Position numbers and translations under genes: made by a program
Virus record (IMG/VR): IMGVR_UViG_3300037245_002345
Location: 1 to 26,105 of that record
Reading direction: 5' to 3' (one strand)
DNA from: a virus
Length of the DNA stretch: 26,105 nucleotides
In this document: positions 6,927 through 14,603 of the stretch, piece after piece
How the letters are laid out: the number at the start of each line of letters is the position of its first letter
Numbering within the stretch: position 1 is the stretch's first letter
Notes under the pieces: model-generated
What the model was told of the DNA's origin: nothing
The model's database searches: none
What the model saw: only the letters and a program-made list of their open reading frames with translations

Positions 6927-8878
6927 CCCAATGCCACCTTTAGCTGGGTTCCAGCGGAAGACCGGAAAATCACGTGACTGATTCCGGTATCGGTGTCAAT
7001 CCAAATACCGAGTTCGCCGTTTTGCAGCGTCGGTTCGGCTGACTGCGAAATCACTACGGGAAAATATCTGCGGTTGCTGTCGATGACGGTGGTGCCGTTG
7101 ACCTCGTAGCTATTCCCGTTGATGTTGTGAGATGTGTCTACGATCTCCAGGGCGCTGATAGCAATGTTCGACCCGGAAATCTCGCCACTAAAGGCGCAGC
7201 CAAGCCCAGTGATGCCCGCCGAGAAGTTGTTAACCTGCGTCCATGTCTGACCAGATCCGGTGAGCTTTCCGACCTCATCGTAGTAGGCCAGCTTGCGCCA
7301 CGAGGCGGTATCCGGGTCGTACCACATGGCGTCCCCGGACTGCGGGCGCAAGGCTGTATAGCCGCTTGCCGGCGCCGTCGCGGAACTGGAGTTTCTAAAC
7401 TGAAGCTGATTGACGTCAGCCTTCATATAGATCTGGGTATTGCCGAAGCCGTCGGTGACGAACATCTCGCCGTAGCCGGCATCGGACTGCATGAACGCTC
7501 CCCTGAACCCGCTTGCACCCACTCCGTAAACTGTTGAAACGGAGTGAGAATCTATAACGCTGGCTTTGTTCTGCGTGGGGTCGCCGGTTTCGGTGGTGTC
7601 TTGGACTGCAAAGAACCCGTATGTCGGGTTCATGAAGATCCTGCCGCCCGAAGTGATTGAATTAATCACCAGCTCCCCATTGGCATTCGTATACAGCGGA
7701 GCATCCGACGGATCGTTCCCGCCCACCCAGAGCTGCTTGAACCAGGCGCCATACCAGTACCCGGCGCCGCCGTCGTCCTGTTCGCCGATCCAGCCGATGA
7801 GGGTATCAGTCGCCGAGAACACCCCGAGTTGCCCGGGCTTATTCGAGCCACCGCCTACCTTCAGGATGCCGGTCTGAATCTTGTCGGCGTTCAGCACCTT
7901 GACCCGGAACCCTTCGCCGGGGTCTATCTCGAACTCGTCGGTGTTGAACGTCCCGGTGTCTACCAGCGTCAGCTTCAGGCCGCCGAGCCCGACCTGACGT
8001 TCCACGGTCACGTTCGCGCTGGGAGTTGTGCCGGGAACTATCGAGTTCATCCGGTAGTGCGGGCCCTGGCTCTGCGCGTAGACTGTGATCGGGGTGGAGT
8101 CCTCCGGGACCGGATACCAGGGGGAGACGTAGACGCCATTGTCCTTGGGGACGTAGGTGAGCTGCCACTGGTCGGCTCCATCATCCGCCACGAACCTGAC
8201 GCCGCGGAACGTGATGTCGCTCGGGTCGGTGAACGTGCCGTAGATTCGGTAGAGTTGAATCCCGGCCTCGTTCACACCATATTCCACGCTTGCCGTGAGG
8301 TTGGTGACGTTCGAGGTCCATTCTGTCCCTGATCCGCCATCGGGAAGCGGCGCCACCGTGACCTGGTAGCTCGGGCTCGGGTTGCTCTGGGTGAATAGCC
8401 GAAGCGGATTGAAGTCTCCGTCTACGTCACCAGAGACCACGTAGACTCGCCAGTCTTCAGAACTCGTGGGCGGTTCGTAGAAGACTGCTACCGAAGTCGC
8501 ACTGCCGGCGGCCGCATACGGGAACTCTTCGACCAGCCGGATTTGCTCGCTGCCATCCGGGACCTCGAGGTAGACCTTCACCCGATCGAAGTTGAACAGG
8601 GGGAGTGGCGGCTTGTAGGTGATGGTCAGCTTGACGAGTACGTTCTCGTTATCCGTTGGCGACTCGTAAGTCGGGATGACGTTCTGGATGTAGACGTTTC
8701 CCAGGGAAGATGGTGCAATCGCCTCAACTTCTTCGGCCTGTGTTTCTACCGTGTCTTGGAGCGACCGGAGCTTGCCGTCAATCCCCTCGAGGGCTTCGGC
8801 CACAAGTATCGCGCCGTCGAAACGCTGGTTCCTGATGATGGTCGCCAATGCCGTAATGTTCATCGGTTTGTTAGCCAC
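6923..8878 (-). CDS. Tail fibre / receptor-binding protein
   Basis: 651 aa. Residues 1-60 are helical with a likely coiled coil (LEGIDGKLRSLQDTVETQAEEVE). Residues about 60-290 form beta-rich, immunoglobulin-like segments. Residues 329-342 (LNADKIQTGILKVG) resemble the 'ADKI..G' segment common in tail fibre and host-specificity proteins. The C-terminal 300 residues are Gly/Ser/Asn-rich, and the end (LQNGELGIWIDTDTGISHVI ... LKVALG) is typical of the terminal region of phage fibres. It probably trimerises and binds the host receptor. It overlaps the upstream nozzle-like gene by 19 bp. No tail-spike hydrolase motif is evident, and no intramolecular chaperone was recognised. Confidence 0.83.
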   Translation of the reverse strand: MANKPMNITALATIIRNQRFDGAILVAEALEGIDGKLRSLQDTVETQAEEVEAIAPSSLGNVYIQNVIPTYESPTDNENVLVKLTITYKPPLPLFNFDRVKVYLEVPDGSEQIRLVEEFPYAAAGSATSVAVFYEPPTSSEDWRVYVVSGDVDGDFNPLRLFTQSNPSPSYQVTVAPLPDGGSGTEWTSNVTNLTASVEYGVNEAGIQLYRIYGTFTDPSDITFRGVRFVADDGADQWQLTYVPKDNGVYVSPWYPVPEDSTPITVYAQSQGPHYRMNSIVPGTTPSANVTVERQVGLGGLKLTLVDTGTFNTDEFEIDPGEGFRVKVLNADKIQTGILKVGGGSNKPGQLGVFSATDTLIGWIGEQDDGGAGYWYGAWFKQLWVGGNDPSDAPLYTNANGELVINSITSGGRIFMNPTYGFFAVQDTTETGDPTQNKASVIDSHSVSTVYGVGASGFRGAFMQSDAGYGEMFVTDGFGNTQIYMKADVNQLQFRNSSSATAPASGYTALRPQSGDAMWYDPDTASWRKLAYYDEVGKLTGSGQTWTQVNNFSAGITGLGCAFSGEISGSNIAISALEIVDTSHNINGNSYEVNGTTVIDSNRRYFPVVISQSAEPTLQNGELGIWIDTDTGISHVIFRSSAGTQLKVALG

Positions 8879-10758
8879 CTTCGCCAGTAGACGCGGATAC
8901 GTGAGAGATCAAACCATGCGTCAGCCGAGTTTGTCTGGATCCGGATGCTCGCGTTGTCGCCCGTGAGATCGAACCTGCGGTGCGGTTCCTCGTCGGGACT
9001 CTCCTCCAGTTCGATAGGGTCTGCATCGTCGGAGACCTTGCGCCCCTTCTCGTAGACCGTGATGCGGGCCGTTCCTGCTCCGGCAATTGCGAAGTCGCCG
9101 CCGCCGAATCGATTGATCTTCGAGCCGCCGTCGGACCGGGTTATCAGCAGGCCGGTCTCGTAGACGCTGTCGATTGCGTCTCCGTCGTCATCCTTCGTGT
9201 CTGAATCTTCCTGCCAGATGTCCGTACTTCCGTCGTCCGGCCCGACCAGAAAAACAGATTTCCTGGTGGTCGGATCGTTGACTATCGCGATTGAAGAGAA
9301 GTCTCCGACCGCAAAGTCGTCCAGCGAGAAGTCCACTGCGAATGGAGAGAACCCATTGCGGTAGTACCAGGTCAAGATGTGCGTCGGCTCGGTTTCGTCA
9401 TCCAGGGGCGCGGCCACTCGTATCCGTTGTTCGGCGACGTCATCGACCACTTGGATCGCCGCCGGGACCGCCCAGTTGATGCGCTTCCACTCTGTCTCGT
9501 TCATGAACGAGATCGGCATATCCTCGAACGCACCGATGAACCGCCAGAGTCCGGCCGGGTTTGCTACCCACGCGAAATCTCCTGACGTGCGGACGTTCAC
9601 GCCAAACGGCGCCGTCGTTCCTTGGCTCTCAGAGACGGTAAACGGTGCCGGCCAGGTGTCCGGAGTGTCCGTGTTGTCTGAGAAGGCGTAGGTCCAGTTT
9701 GGACCGAGGACGTAGAAGTTTCCACGCAACGAGAAACCGGTCACGACCTGCTTTCGCCCGGGCAGGTAGAGGACGTTCTGGTCTTCGGTGATGACCTCGA
9801 AGTCGTCCATGTCGGAGACATAGACCTTCTCATTGACGAAGTACGCCAACCGTTTACCAAGTTCGACTATCACCGAGGGTTCGATCGGCCCGTCTTCGCT
9901 GGTGTCCTGGGTCAGGTAGTCGAAGTGCTTGTCCGCCGAAACCGCGACACGTCCCAAGTCTGCGTCTGAGACGTCGATCGTTATAGAGACCGGCCAAGCC
10001 TCTCCGCCACCCGGAACAGCCAGCGCCGCCCCCGGGACGAAGAAGTATTCATGCGGATTGTCGATCGTTGTCATGATCGGATGGATGTAGGAGGCCCAGT
10101 CCGGAATGTCAGAGGTGAAACTGAAGTTGAGCTCCTTTCCCCCGCTGCCCACCGTGAAAGCGACTGGTGCGAATGTTGAACCAGCAACAGGGCTCCCGGT
10201 CCCGAGGAACCCACTTCTGCTCTCTACCAGGTAGGCGAAGTAATGCTGGCCTGCGTCAACATCCCCCGATCCGGATTCAGCAATAACGGGGACGGCCGTC
10301 ATCGGCGGAGAGAACGCCTTGTCGCTCGGAGCCCCGCCGATCAGGGCATGAATTACCCGCGCTTCGCCGGCGCTTTCAGCATCGCTGTCCATGATGGCCG
10401 CGTACAGGCGATTTCCAGCTTCGGCCACGGATGCGGCCCGCCCGGCGAGAGTGAAGAGTTCAACGCTGGCGGCGTAGATTAGATCCCTCATTACGAGGGT
10501 TTCTTCGCTGTGGAAATAAATCAGGCGATTGAGTCTGCCGATGCCAAACGAGGAAGTAACCCAGTTGTGCATCGACGTGATCTTGCCGGGGACATCGAGG
10601 AAAGATGAGTGCCCGTTTCGGGTGATTGGACCTTTGGGATCGTAGCTGACATTGCGGGCTATTTGAGCGCGAGTTGGGCGCGCACGCTTTCCGTCCATGC
10701 GGGACCACGCCCCGCGGAACCCTTCAATATCTTTGTCAAACCACCCGATCAGGGACAT
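8860..10758 (-). CDS. Probable beta-propeller tail nozzle / DNA stabilisation protein
   Basis: 632 aa, mostly short beta strands with aromatic-rich repeats such as GNFYVLGPNWTYAFSD and GDFAWVANPAGLWRFIG. This pattern fits a beta-propeller. Podoviruses place such proteins at the tail hub or nozzle (for example T7 gp12 and P22 gp10), where they close the portal channel. The gene lies between the head-completion genes and the tail fibre, as expected for that role. The C-terminal about 100 residues look like a separate beta domain ending in VYWRRWLTNR. Its ATG overlaps the stop of the 136-aa gene (TAATG), indicating translational coupling. The fold assignment is by eye and would need a profile or structure comparison. 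Confidence 0.68.
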   Translation of the reverse strand: MSLIGWFDKDIEGFRGAWSRMDGKRARPTRAQIARNVSYDPKGPITRNGHSSFLDVPGKITSMHNWVTSSFGIGRLNRLIYFHSEETLVMRDLIYAASVELFTLAGRAASVAEAGNRLYAAIMDSDAESAGEARVIHALIGGAPSDKAFSPPMTAVPVIAESGSGDVDAGQHYFAYLVESRSGFLGTGSPVAGSTFAPVAFTVGSGGKELNFSFTSDIPDWASYIHPIMTTIDNPHEYFFVPGAALAVPGGGEAWPVSITIDVSDADLGRVAVSADKHFDYLTQDTSEDGPIEPSVIVELGKRLAYFVNEKVYVSDMDDFEVITEDQNVLYLPGRKQVVTGFSLRGNFYVLGPNWTYAFSDNTDTPDTWPAPFTVSESQGTTAPFGVNVRTSGDFAWVANPAGLWRFIGAFEDMPISFMNETEWKRINWAVPAAIQVVDDVAEQRIRVAAPLDDETEPTHILTWYYRNGFSPFAVDFSLDDFAVGDFSSIAIVNDPTTRKSVFLVGPDDGSTDIWQEDSDTKDDDGDAIDSVYETGLLITRSDGGSKINRFGGGDFAIAGAGTARITVYEKGRKVSDDADPIELEESPDEEPHRRFDLTGDNASIRIQTNSADAWFDLSRIRVYWRRWLTNR

Positions 10759-11168
10759 TAGCCGGAGGTGTTGAGGAAGTAGATCACTCCAGCAATGGAA
10801 CCGCCGCCCGTCATGTCGGATCCGGTCGAGCGAAGCTGGATACCGTCACCGGCCCCAAGGTTCGCATCGAGGCCGGCGCCCTCAGTCTTCGTGCCACCGT
10901 CCGGAGAAATGCGGCCGGAAAGGTTGCCCTGAGTGACGGTGACGATGTCGACCGGGGTGTCGTTGTCGCTGCTGATTCGAATGTCAGTGAGGGTGTTGAT
11001 CGAACCGGTGACGTCGAGCCTGTACCCGATCGGCTTCAGGGTCTGCCGGGGCTTGCGGCCCGCTGTGATTGTTTTGCCTGCGATGATCTCGGCCTGCGTT
11101 GCCGTAAACGGCACAGCTTGGACGAGTTCGCTGACGTGGAAGGCCGTGCGGCCAAGTAGTTTGTTCAT
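10758..11168 (-). CDS. Small beta-rich virion protein related to the triplicated protein upstream
   Basis: 136 aa, beta-rich and glycine-rich. The C-terminal pattern GAGDGIQLRSTG ... GSIAGVIYFLN matches the repeated C-terminal pattern of the neighbouring 434-aa protein (AAGDRLSVDLTG ... LAGVVVMVEF), so it may be a single-domain form of the same fold. An AGGAG Shine-Dalgarno sequence lies about 8 nt before the ATG. The stop overlaps the next start as TAATG. Likely a capsid decoration or head/tail joining protein. A 22-nt hairpin sits just upstream in the 61-bp gap. The domain relationship is by visual alignment. Confidence 0.75.
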   Translation of the reverse strand: MNKLLGRTAFHVSELVQAVPFTATQAEIIAGKTITAGRKPRQTLKPIGYRLDVTGSINTLTDIRISSDNDTPVDIVTVTQGNLSGRISPDGGTKTEGAGLDANLGAGDGIQLRSTGSDMTGGGSIAGVIYFLNTSG

Positions 11169-11193
11169 AGCTGTTCTCCTGCTTCAAAGTGAT

Positions 11194-11215
11194 GGGGGAA
11201 CCGGTCGGCTCCCCC
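11194..11215 (-). other. Intergenic hairpin without a T-tract
   Basis: On the minus strand GGGGGAGCC pairs with GGTTCCCCC around a GACC tetraloop (9 bp with one G-T wobble). No run of T follows, so it is not a standard intrinsic terminator. It lies between the 434-aa and 136-aa genes and could stabilise or process the late mRNA, or weakly reduce readthrough. Confidence 0.6.
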
Positions 11216-11229
11216 TGTGAATAATTGCC

Positions 11230-12534
11230 CTAGCAGGGCTTCAGCACCACGACGATGACCATGCCCTCGAACGTAGTCATTGTGCCGCTGGGGTTGATAG
11301 AAAGCCGGTCTCCTTTGAGGAGGAAGTTGGTCGTGAGTAACCACGTTGCAACCTCCGGCGTGTATGCCGTTCCGTCAGACTGGAAACCATTATTTGAGTC
11401 ATTACTCAAAAGAGCGGTTCCGGCACCGGCGGCTTCTGCGGCAATGTCCACGAGAAGCTGGATGTTCGTCGCGGCTCCGGAAGCAACCTCCCACACCCCG
11501 GCGGCGTATACGACCTCGTACTTCCTGTCCGCGATGAAGAAGGTCTGGTCCACGAGCGCGGCCCCATCGGACGGGCTCATGAATGTGACGAGCTTGCGGT
11601 CCTCCAGTGGCTCGAACTCAACCATGACCACGACGCCGGCAAGGGCCGTCAGGGTTCCGGTTAAGTCGACAGAGAGGCGATCACCGGCTGCCAATCTGGT
11701 AAACGCCGCCGTGGCGTGGAGTGCGCCCTCCTGCACGGTGTTGATGGCCGCCTTGCAGTTGAAAGAGGCAGACAGGCAAGCATCGCCTTGAGCCGATGTC
11801 TCAGTGCCGTTCTGCTTCTTGACCATCGCCGTCACGGCGCTCCCGTGTGTCCCGAGGACCGTGTGGCAATACTTGATCGAGGCAATCTTCATCGCCATGG
11901 GCGCGAGGAAGAAGACGCTATCCGCGGGGGATGCCGACATTGTGAACACAGCGGTTTCGGTGGTGTGCCCAGGGGAGAGAACCAGCACGATGGTTACCCC
12001 GGCTAGGTCAGTCACGCCCTCGAGATCCACAGAGATACGATCGTCCTCCTCGATCTTGAGGTCGGCGGCCGTTGTCGAGAGCGTGGCCTCCTGAACGGTA
12101 TCGTCGGTGGTCTTCATCGACAGCGCCGTACAGAGCGCCGTGCCGTTGGCGATGGTGACGCCGGCGGCGCGGCTTCTCCGGATCGTGGCTGTGACCGTTC
12201 CCGAGTCGGTGTCCTTGGTTTTGTGGACCTCGTAGATCGCCTTGACTTCATAGTCGCGATCAGCGATGAAGAACACGTGATCCACGAGCAGGGCGTTCAC
12301 GTCCAAGGAGAACGTCTTGACGGTGTAGGACGGCTGCTTGCCGGTGCCTGCGAGTTGGACAAAGTCTTTCCTGCCAACCTTCAAGACCTCCACGTCGCCG
12401 TCGTCGTCATAGTTGCGCCACTTCCGGGTGAAGTTGTTGTCGAAGCCGTGCTTGTTGCTCCCCTCCTCGGGGTCGTTCCCGTGGCGGCGGGCCCAAGGAG
12501 CATAGAGTGCTTTTGCGAAATCAACCAATGCCAT
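11230..12534 (-). CDS. Virion protein with three tandem copies of one beta domain (candidate decoration protein)
   Basis: 434 aa. After a 70-residue N-terminal segment the protein consists of three repeats of about 120 residues (about 70-189, 190-309 and 310-434). Each starts with a strand ending in VFFIAD/VFFLAP/TFFIAD and ends with [DG]DR[IL]S[VI]-x(2-5)-G followed by a hydrophobic strand (AGVTIVLVL, AGVVVMVEF, EGMVIVVVL). The fold looks like a beta sandwich. The last residue is a cysteine. An AAGGAG Shine-Dalgarno sequence lies 8 nt before the ATG. The gene is in the head-completion part of the operon. Phage decoration proteins often sit at three-fold axes as trimers, so a chain with three copies might do this as a pseudo-trimer. 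That is inference; a tail role is also possible. Confidence 0.85.
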   Translation of the reverse strand: MALVDFAKALYAPWARRHGNDPEEGSNKHGFDNNFTRKWRNYDDDGDVEVLKVGRKDFVQLAGTGKQPSYTVKTFSLDVNALLVDHVFFIADRDYEVKAIYEVHKTKDTDSGTVTATIRRSRAAGVTIANGTALCTALSMKTTDDTVQEATLSTTAADLKIEEDDRISVDLEGVTDLAGVTIVLVLSPGHTTETAVFTMSASPADSVFFLAPMAMKIASIKYCHTVLGTHGSAVTAMVKKQNGTETSAQGDACLSASFNCKAAINTVQEGALHATAAFTRLAAGDRLSVDLTGTLTALAGVVVMVEFEPLEDRKLVTFMSPSDGAALVDQTFFIADRKYEVVYAAGVWEVASGAATNIQLLVDIAAEAAGAGTALLSNDSNNGFQSDGTAYTPEVATWLLTTNFLLKGDRLSINPSGTMTTFEGMVIVVVLKPC

Positions 12535-12546
12535 GATGGTTTCTCC

Positions 12547-13263
12547 TTAATCTGTTGTGTGATGAGGCGGCCTACCGCCCTGAATCGATTGGTTGCCGCC
12601 AGCGGTGTATGCTGACTGCTGGATTGGGTTTCTCTGGAGACTCCGTACCGGAGCCTTTAAAAATCTGTGAAGCGCCCCACCGGGGAACCGGTCGGGGTTT
12701 CTGCCGCGGGCTTCTGTGTCCCAGTGCTTCGCCAGCTCTGGGAAGCCCTTCCCCGGGCCGGCTAATGCTGCCAAGCGATACGCCAGGAAGTTCTGAGCAC
12801 CATCGAGGGCAACCACATCGTCATCGTCCAGATCGCCGCCGCTGGAGTAGTAGTCAATCCGAAGTTGGATGTCCTGGGTGGCGCCGACGAAATAGTAGAC
12901 CTCGCCACGCCATTCGGCCACGTAGAGGTACGATTCCGCGTCCCGCTGCGGGAGCGTTTCGACGATATGCACCTCGCGGTATTTATCGGATGAGCCGCTC
13001 GCCCGCTCTTCGAGGGAAATCAGTTCGCCGAAGTTGAGACTTCCGTCAGTGTAGGGATCGAAGGAGGTGCCCCCGGACGTCAGGGTAGCGGTGGTGATGA
13101 CTTCAACGCCGGGTATCTGGTGGTTCAGGCACTCCTGGTAAAGTTCCTCGAGGACCGCGGAAAACCATTCGCCAAGGTATTCGTCGTTGAACGTCTTCCC
13201 GACGCCGGACTCGCCAAGGCATAGCCGAGCCATCTTCTTGATCTCTTCCACTGTGCGTTTCAT
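12547..13263 (-). CDS. Probable head-tail adaptor (connector) protein
   Basis: 238 aa. The N-terminal 50 residues are helical (VEEIKKMARLCLG, EWFSAVLEELYQECL), and residues about 130-180 hold a conserved-looking core (DIQLRIDYYSSGGDLDDDDVV followed by a helix AQNFLAYRLAALAG). The C-terminal 50 residues are basic and disordered. This architecture, with helices followed by a small beta section and a flexible tail, together with a location between capsid and tail genes, matches the ring-forming adaptors that attach below the portal in podoviruses (T7 gp11-like, P22 gp4-like). No lysozyme motif is visible. It lies 12 bp before the 434-aa gene and 3 bp after the 232-aa gene. Confidence 0.6.
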   Translation of the reverse strand: MKRTVEEIKKMARLCLGESGVGKTFNDEYLGEWFSAVLEELYQECLNHQIPGVEVITTATLTSGGTSFDPYTDGSLNFGELISLEERASGSSDKYREVHIVETLPQRDAESYLYVAEWRGEVYYFVGATQDIQLRIDYYSSGGDLDDDDVVALDGAQNFLAYRLAALAGPGKGFPELAKHWDTEARGRNPDRFPGGALHRFLKAPVRSLQRNPIQQSAYTAGGNQSIQGGRPPHHTTD

Positions 13264-13266
13264 GGG

Positions 13267-13965
13267 TTAGGCTGCTTTGCTTCTTCCGCGACCTCCGCTG
13301 GTCTGCTCCTCTTCGGTTTCGACCTCGACTTCTTCCGGCTCCGGCTCCGGCTCCGGCTTGGCGGGAGCGCCAATCTTGAAGCGCATCGCCTCGTAGGCTT
13401 CGTAGTCGATGATTTCTGTGCAGTACTGGCACTTGATCGTGCCGCCGGGAACGGCTTTTTTGCAGAACGGGCACTTCATCGCCTGATTGAGGCTGGTCCC
13501 CTCCTGCCAATCGAGCCCCTCGACACCGCGCCAGGCGGCCATCATGTGATGGACTTCGTTGATGTCCTCGTACTTCTTCCGTCGCCAGAATCGCGTGGCT
13601 TGCTCGATCACGCTATCGGCGAACAGCATCTGGTCCCTCGTGGCCGCTTCGATCTCAGCGGCAGTGGGGATGCCATTCTTGCTCTCGGTGATCCAGATTC
13701 CAGGTTTTCCCTCAACGTTCCTGAAGCCGAACCCGTCACGGAAGGAACTCAACAGGTCGAGGGCGATCTGCTCCACCGCGATCGTCTCCGGCATGTCGAG
13801 TTTGTTGCCGACATACCGGCCTTGGGTTTGCTGCTCGATCTCAAGGGTTGAAAATGAGTCGGACGGCGCCGCTTCGAGGATGTACTCGCTCTTCGGCGTA
13901 AACATCTCGCGGCGTTCTACCTGCCGCATCGGAAAGACTGAACAGATGGTGATTATCGTTGGCAT
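13267..13965 (-). CDS. Zinc-ribbon protein of the late operon, function unknown
   Basis: 232 aa. Cys165, Cys168, Cys179 and Cys182 form CPFC-x10-CQYC, a classic zinc-ribbon pattern. The N-terminal 160 residues mix short strands and helices (SDSFSTLEIEQQTQGRYVG; EIEAATRDQMLFADSVIEQA). A Pro/Glu repeat (PEPEPEPEEVEVETEEE) and a short basic end (GRGRSKAA) follow. A perfect GGAGGAG Shine-Dalgarno sequence precedes the ATG by 5 nt, and the start overlaps the upstream gene by 13 bp. It lies between capsid and adaptor genes, so it is probably a virion or assembly protein. I do not recognise the family. Confidence 0.8.
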   Translation of the reverse strand: MPTIITICSVFPMRQVERREMFTPKSEYILEAAPSDSFSTLEIEQQTQGRYVGNKLDMPETIAVEQIALDLLSSFRDGFGFRNVEGKPGIWITESKNGIPTAAEIEAATRDQMLFADSVIEQATRFWRRKKYEDINEVHHMMAAWRGVEGLDWQEGTSLNQAMKCPFCKKAVPGGTIKCQYCTEIIDYEAYEAMRFKIGAPAKPEPEPEPEEVEVETEEEQTSGGRGRSKAA

Positions 13966-14537
13966 AAAACTCCTCCAGTTCTGGTAGGTGTCGGGAATGA
14001 AACGTGTTCCTTTTTCCCGGGGATATTCCCGAAAGCTGGAACCGCGTCGTCTACGGAGTCATCCACAATCCGCTGCTCGTGTCGTTGCTTGTTCGCGATG
14101 ACAGCGCGCGAGGCGTCGAGATGATCCCGGTAACTCATCCCAAGGTGCTCGTAGAGCTTCCGGATGGCGTACTGGTTCAGAGCTTCGTCTGGAACCCGTC
14201 CTTCCGGGAGCACCGTGGATTCAATCGGGCAGTACTGCCCCTTCGCCGGGAAGGGAATATCGCCCTGAAACTGTTCCCACCATTCGTCATAGTCGAGTTC
14301 CGGTGGGGTCCATTTCGCCATGAGCCAGACAAGCCCGTATGTTTCAACGAACGAGTGCTCTTGCCATTGGGTCCGCATTACTATCAGGCCGGACTCCGTC
14401 TTCATCTCCTTCATCCCGGTCTCGAAGAGGTAGAAGAGTTCCGCGGCGTGAGCCCAGATGTAGTTGGGCTCGCCGTGGGGGTTCCGGCCGAAAATAGATG
14501 CAAGTCGGCTATTCAGCTTTTGTATTGGGGTCTTCAT
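13953..14537 (-). CDS. Late-operon protein of unknown function, directly after the capsid terminator
   Basis: 194 aa, soluble, rich in aromatic residues (WWEQFQG, TYGLVWLMAKW). Its C-terminal part is helical and charged (QYAIRKLYEHLG, ANKQRHEQRIVDD). No family recognised. The ATG follows only 8 nt after the T-tract of the terminator, and no Shine-Dalgarno sequence is visible, so expression should need transcriptional readthrough and is probably low compared with the capsid gene. It overlaps the zinc-ribbon gene by 13 bp. A head-completion or tail-assembly role is possible from position alone. Confidence 0.72.
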   Translation of the reverse strand: MKTPIQKLNSRLASIFGRNPHGEPNYIWAHAAELFYLFETGMKEMKTESGLIVMRTQWQEHSFVETYGLVWLMAKWTPPELDYDEWWEQFQGDIPFPAKGQYCPIESTVLPEGRVPDEALNQYAIRKLYEHLGMSYRDHLDASRAVIANKQRHEQRIVDDSVDDAVPAFGNIPGKKEHVSFPTPTRTGGVLCQR

Positions 14538-14545
14538 GGGTTTCG

Positions 14546-14576
14546 AAAAAAACCCGGACCCGATCAGGGGCCCGGG
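14546..14576 (-). terminator. Intrinsic terminator directly after the major capsid gene
   Basis: On the minus strand CCCGGGCCC (14576-14568) pairs with GGGTCCGGG (14561-14553), a 9-bp GC-rich stem with one G-T wobble and a 6-nt loop. Seven T residues follow (14552-14546). It starts 28 bp after the capsid stop codon and ends 8 nt before the next start codon. Phage T7 has its late terminator T-phi in the same relative place, after gene 10. Confidence 0.88.
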
Positions 14577-14603
14577 CTGTCTATGGAGGGGAAGGATCAG
14601 GGT

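Noticed and set aside
11194-11215. Second intrinsic terminator between the 434-aa and 136-aa genes
   Set aside because: The stem is good, but no T-tract follows on either strand, so it is listed only as a hairpin.
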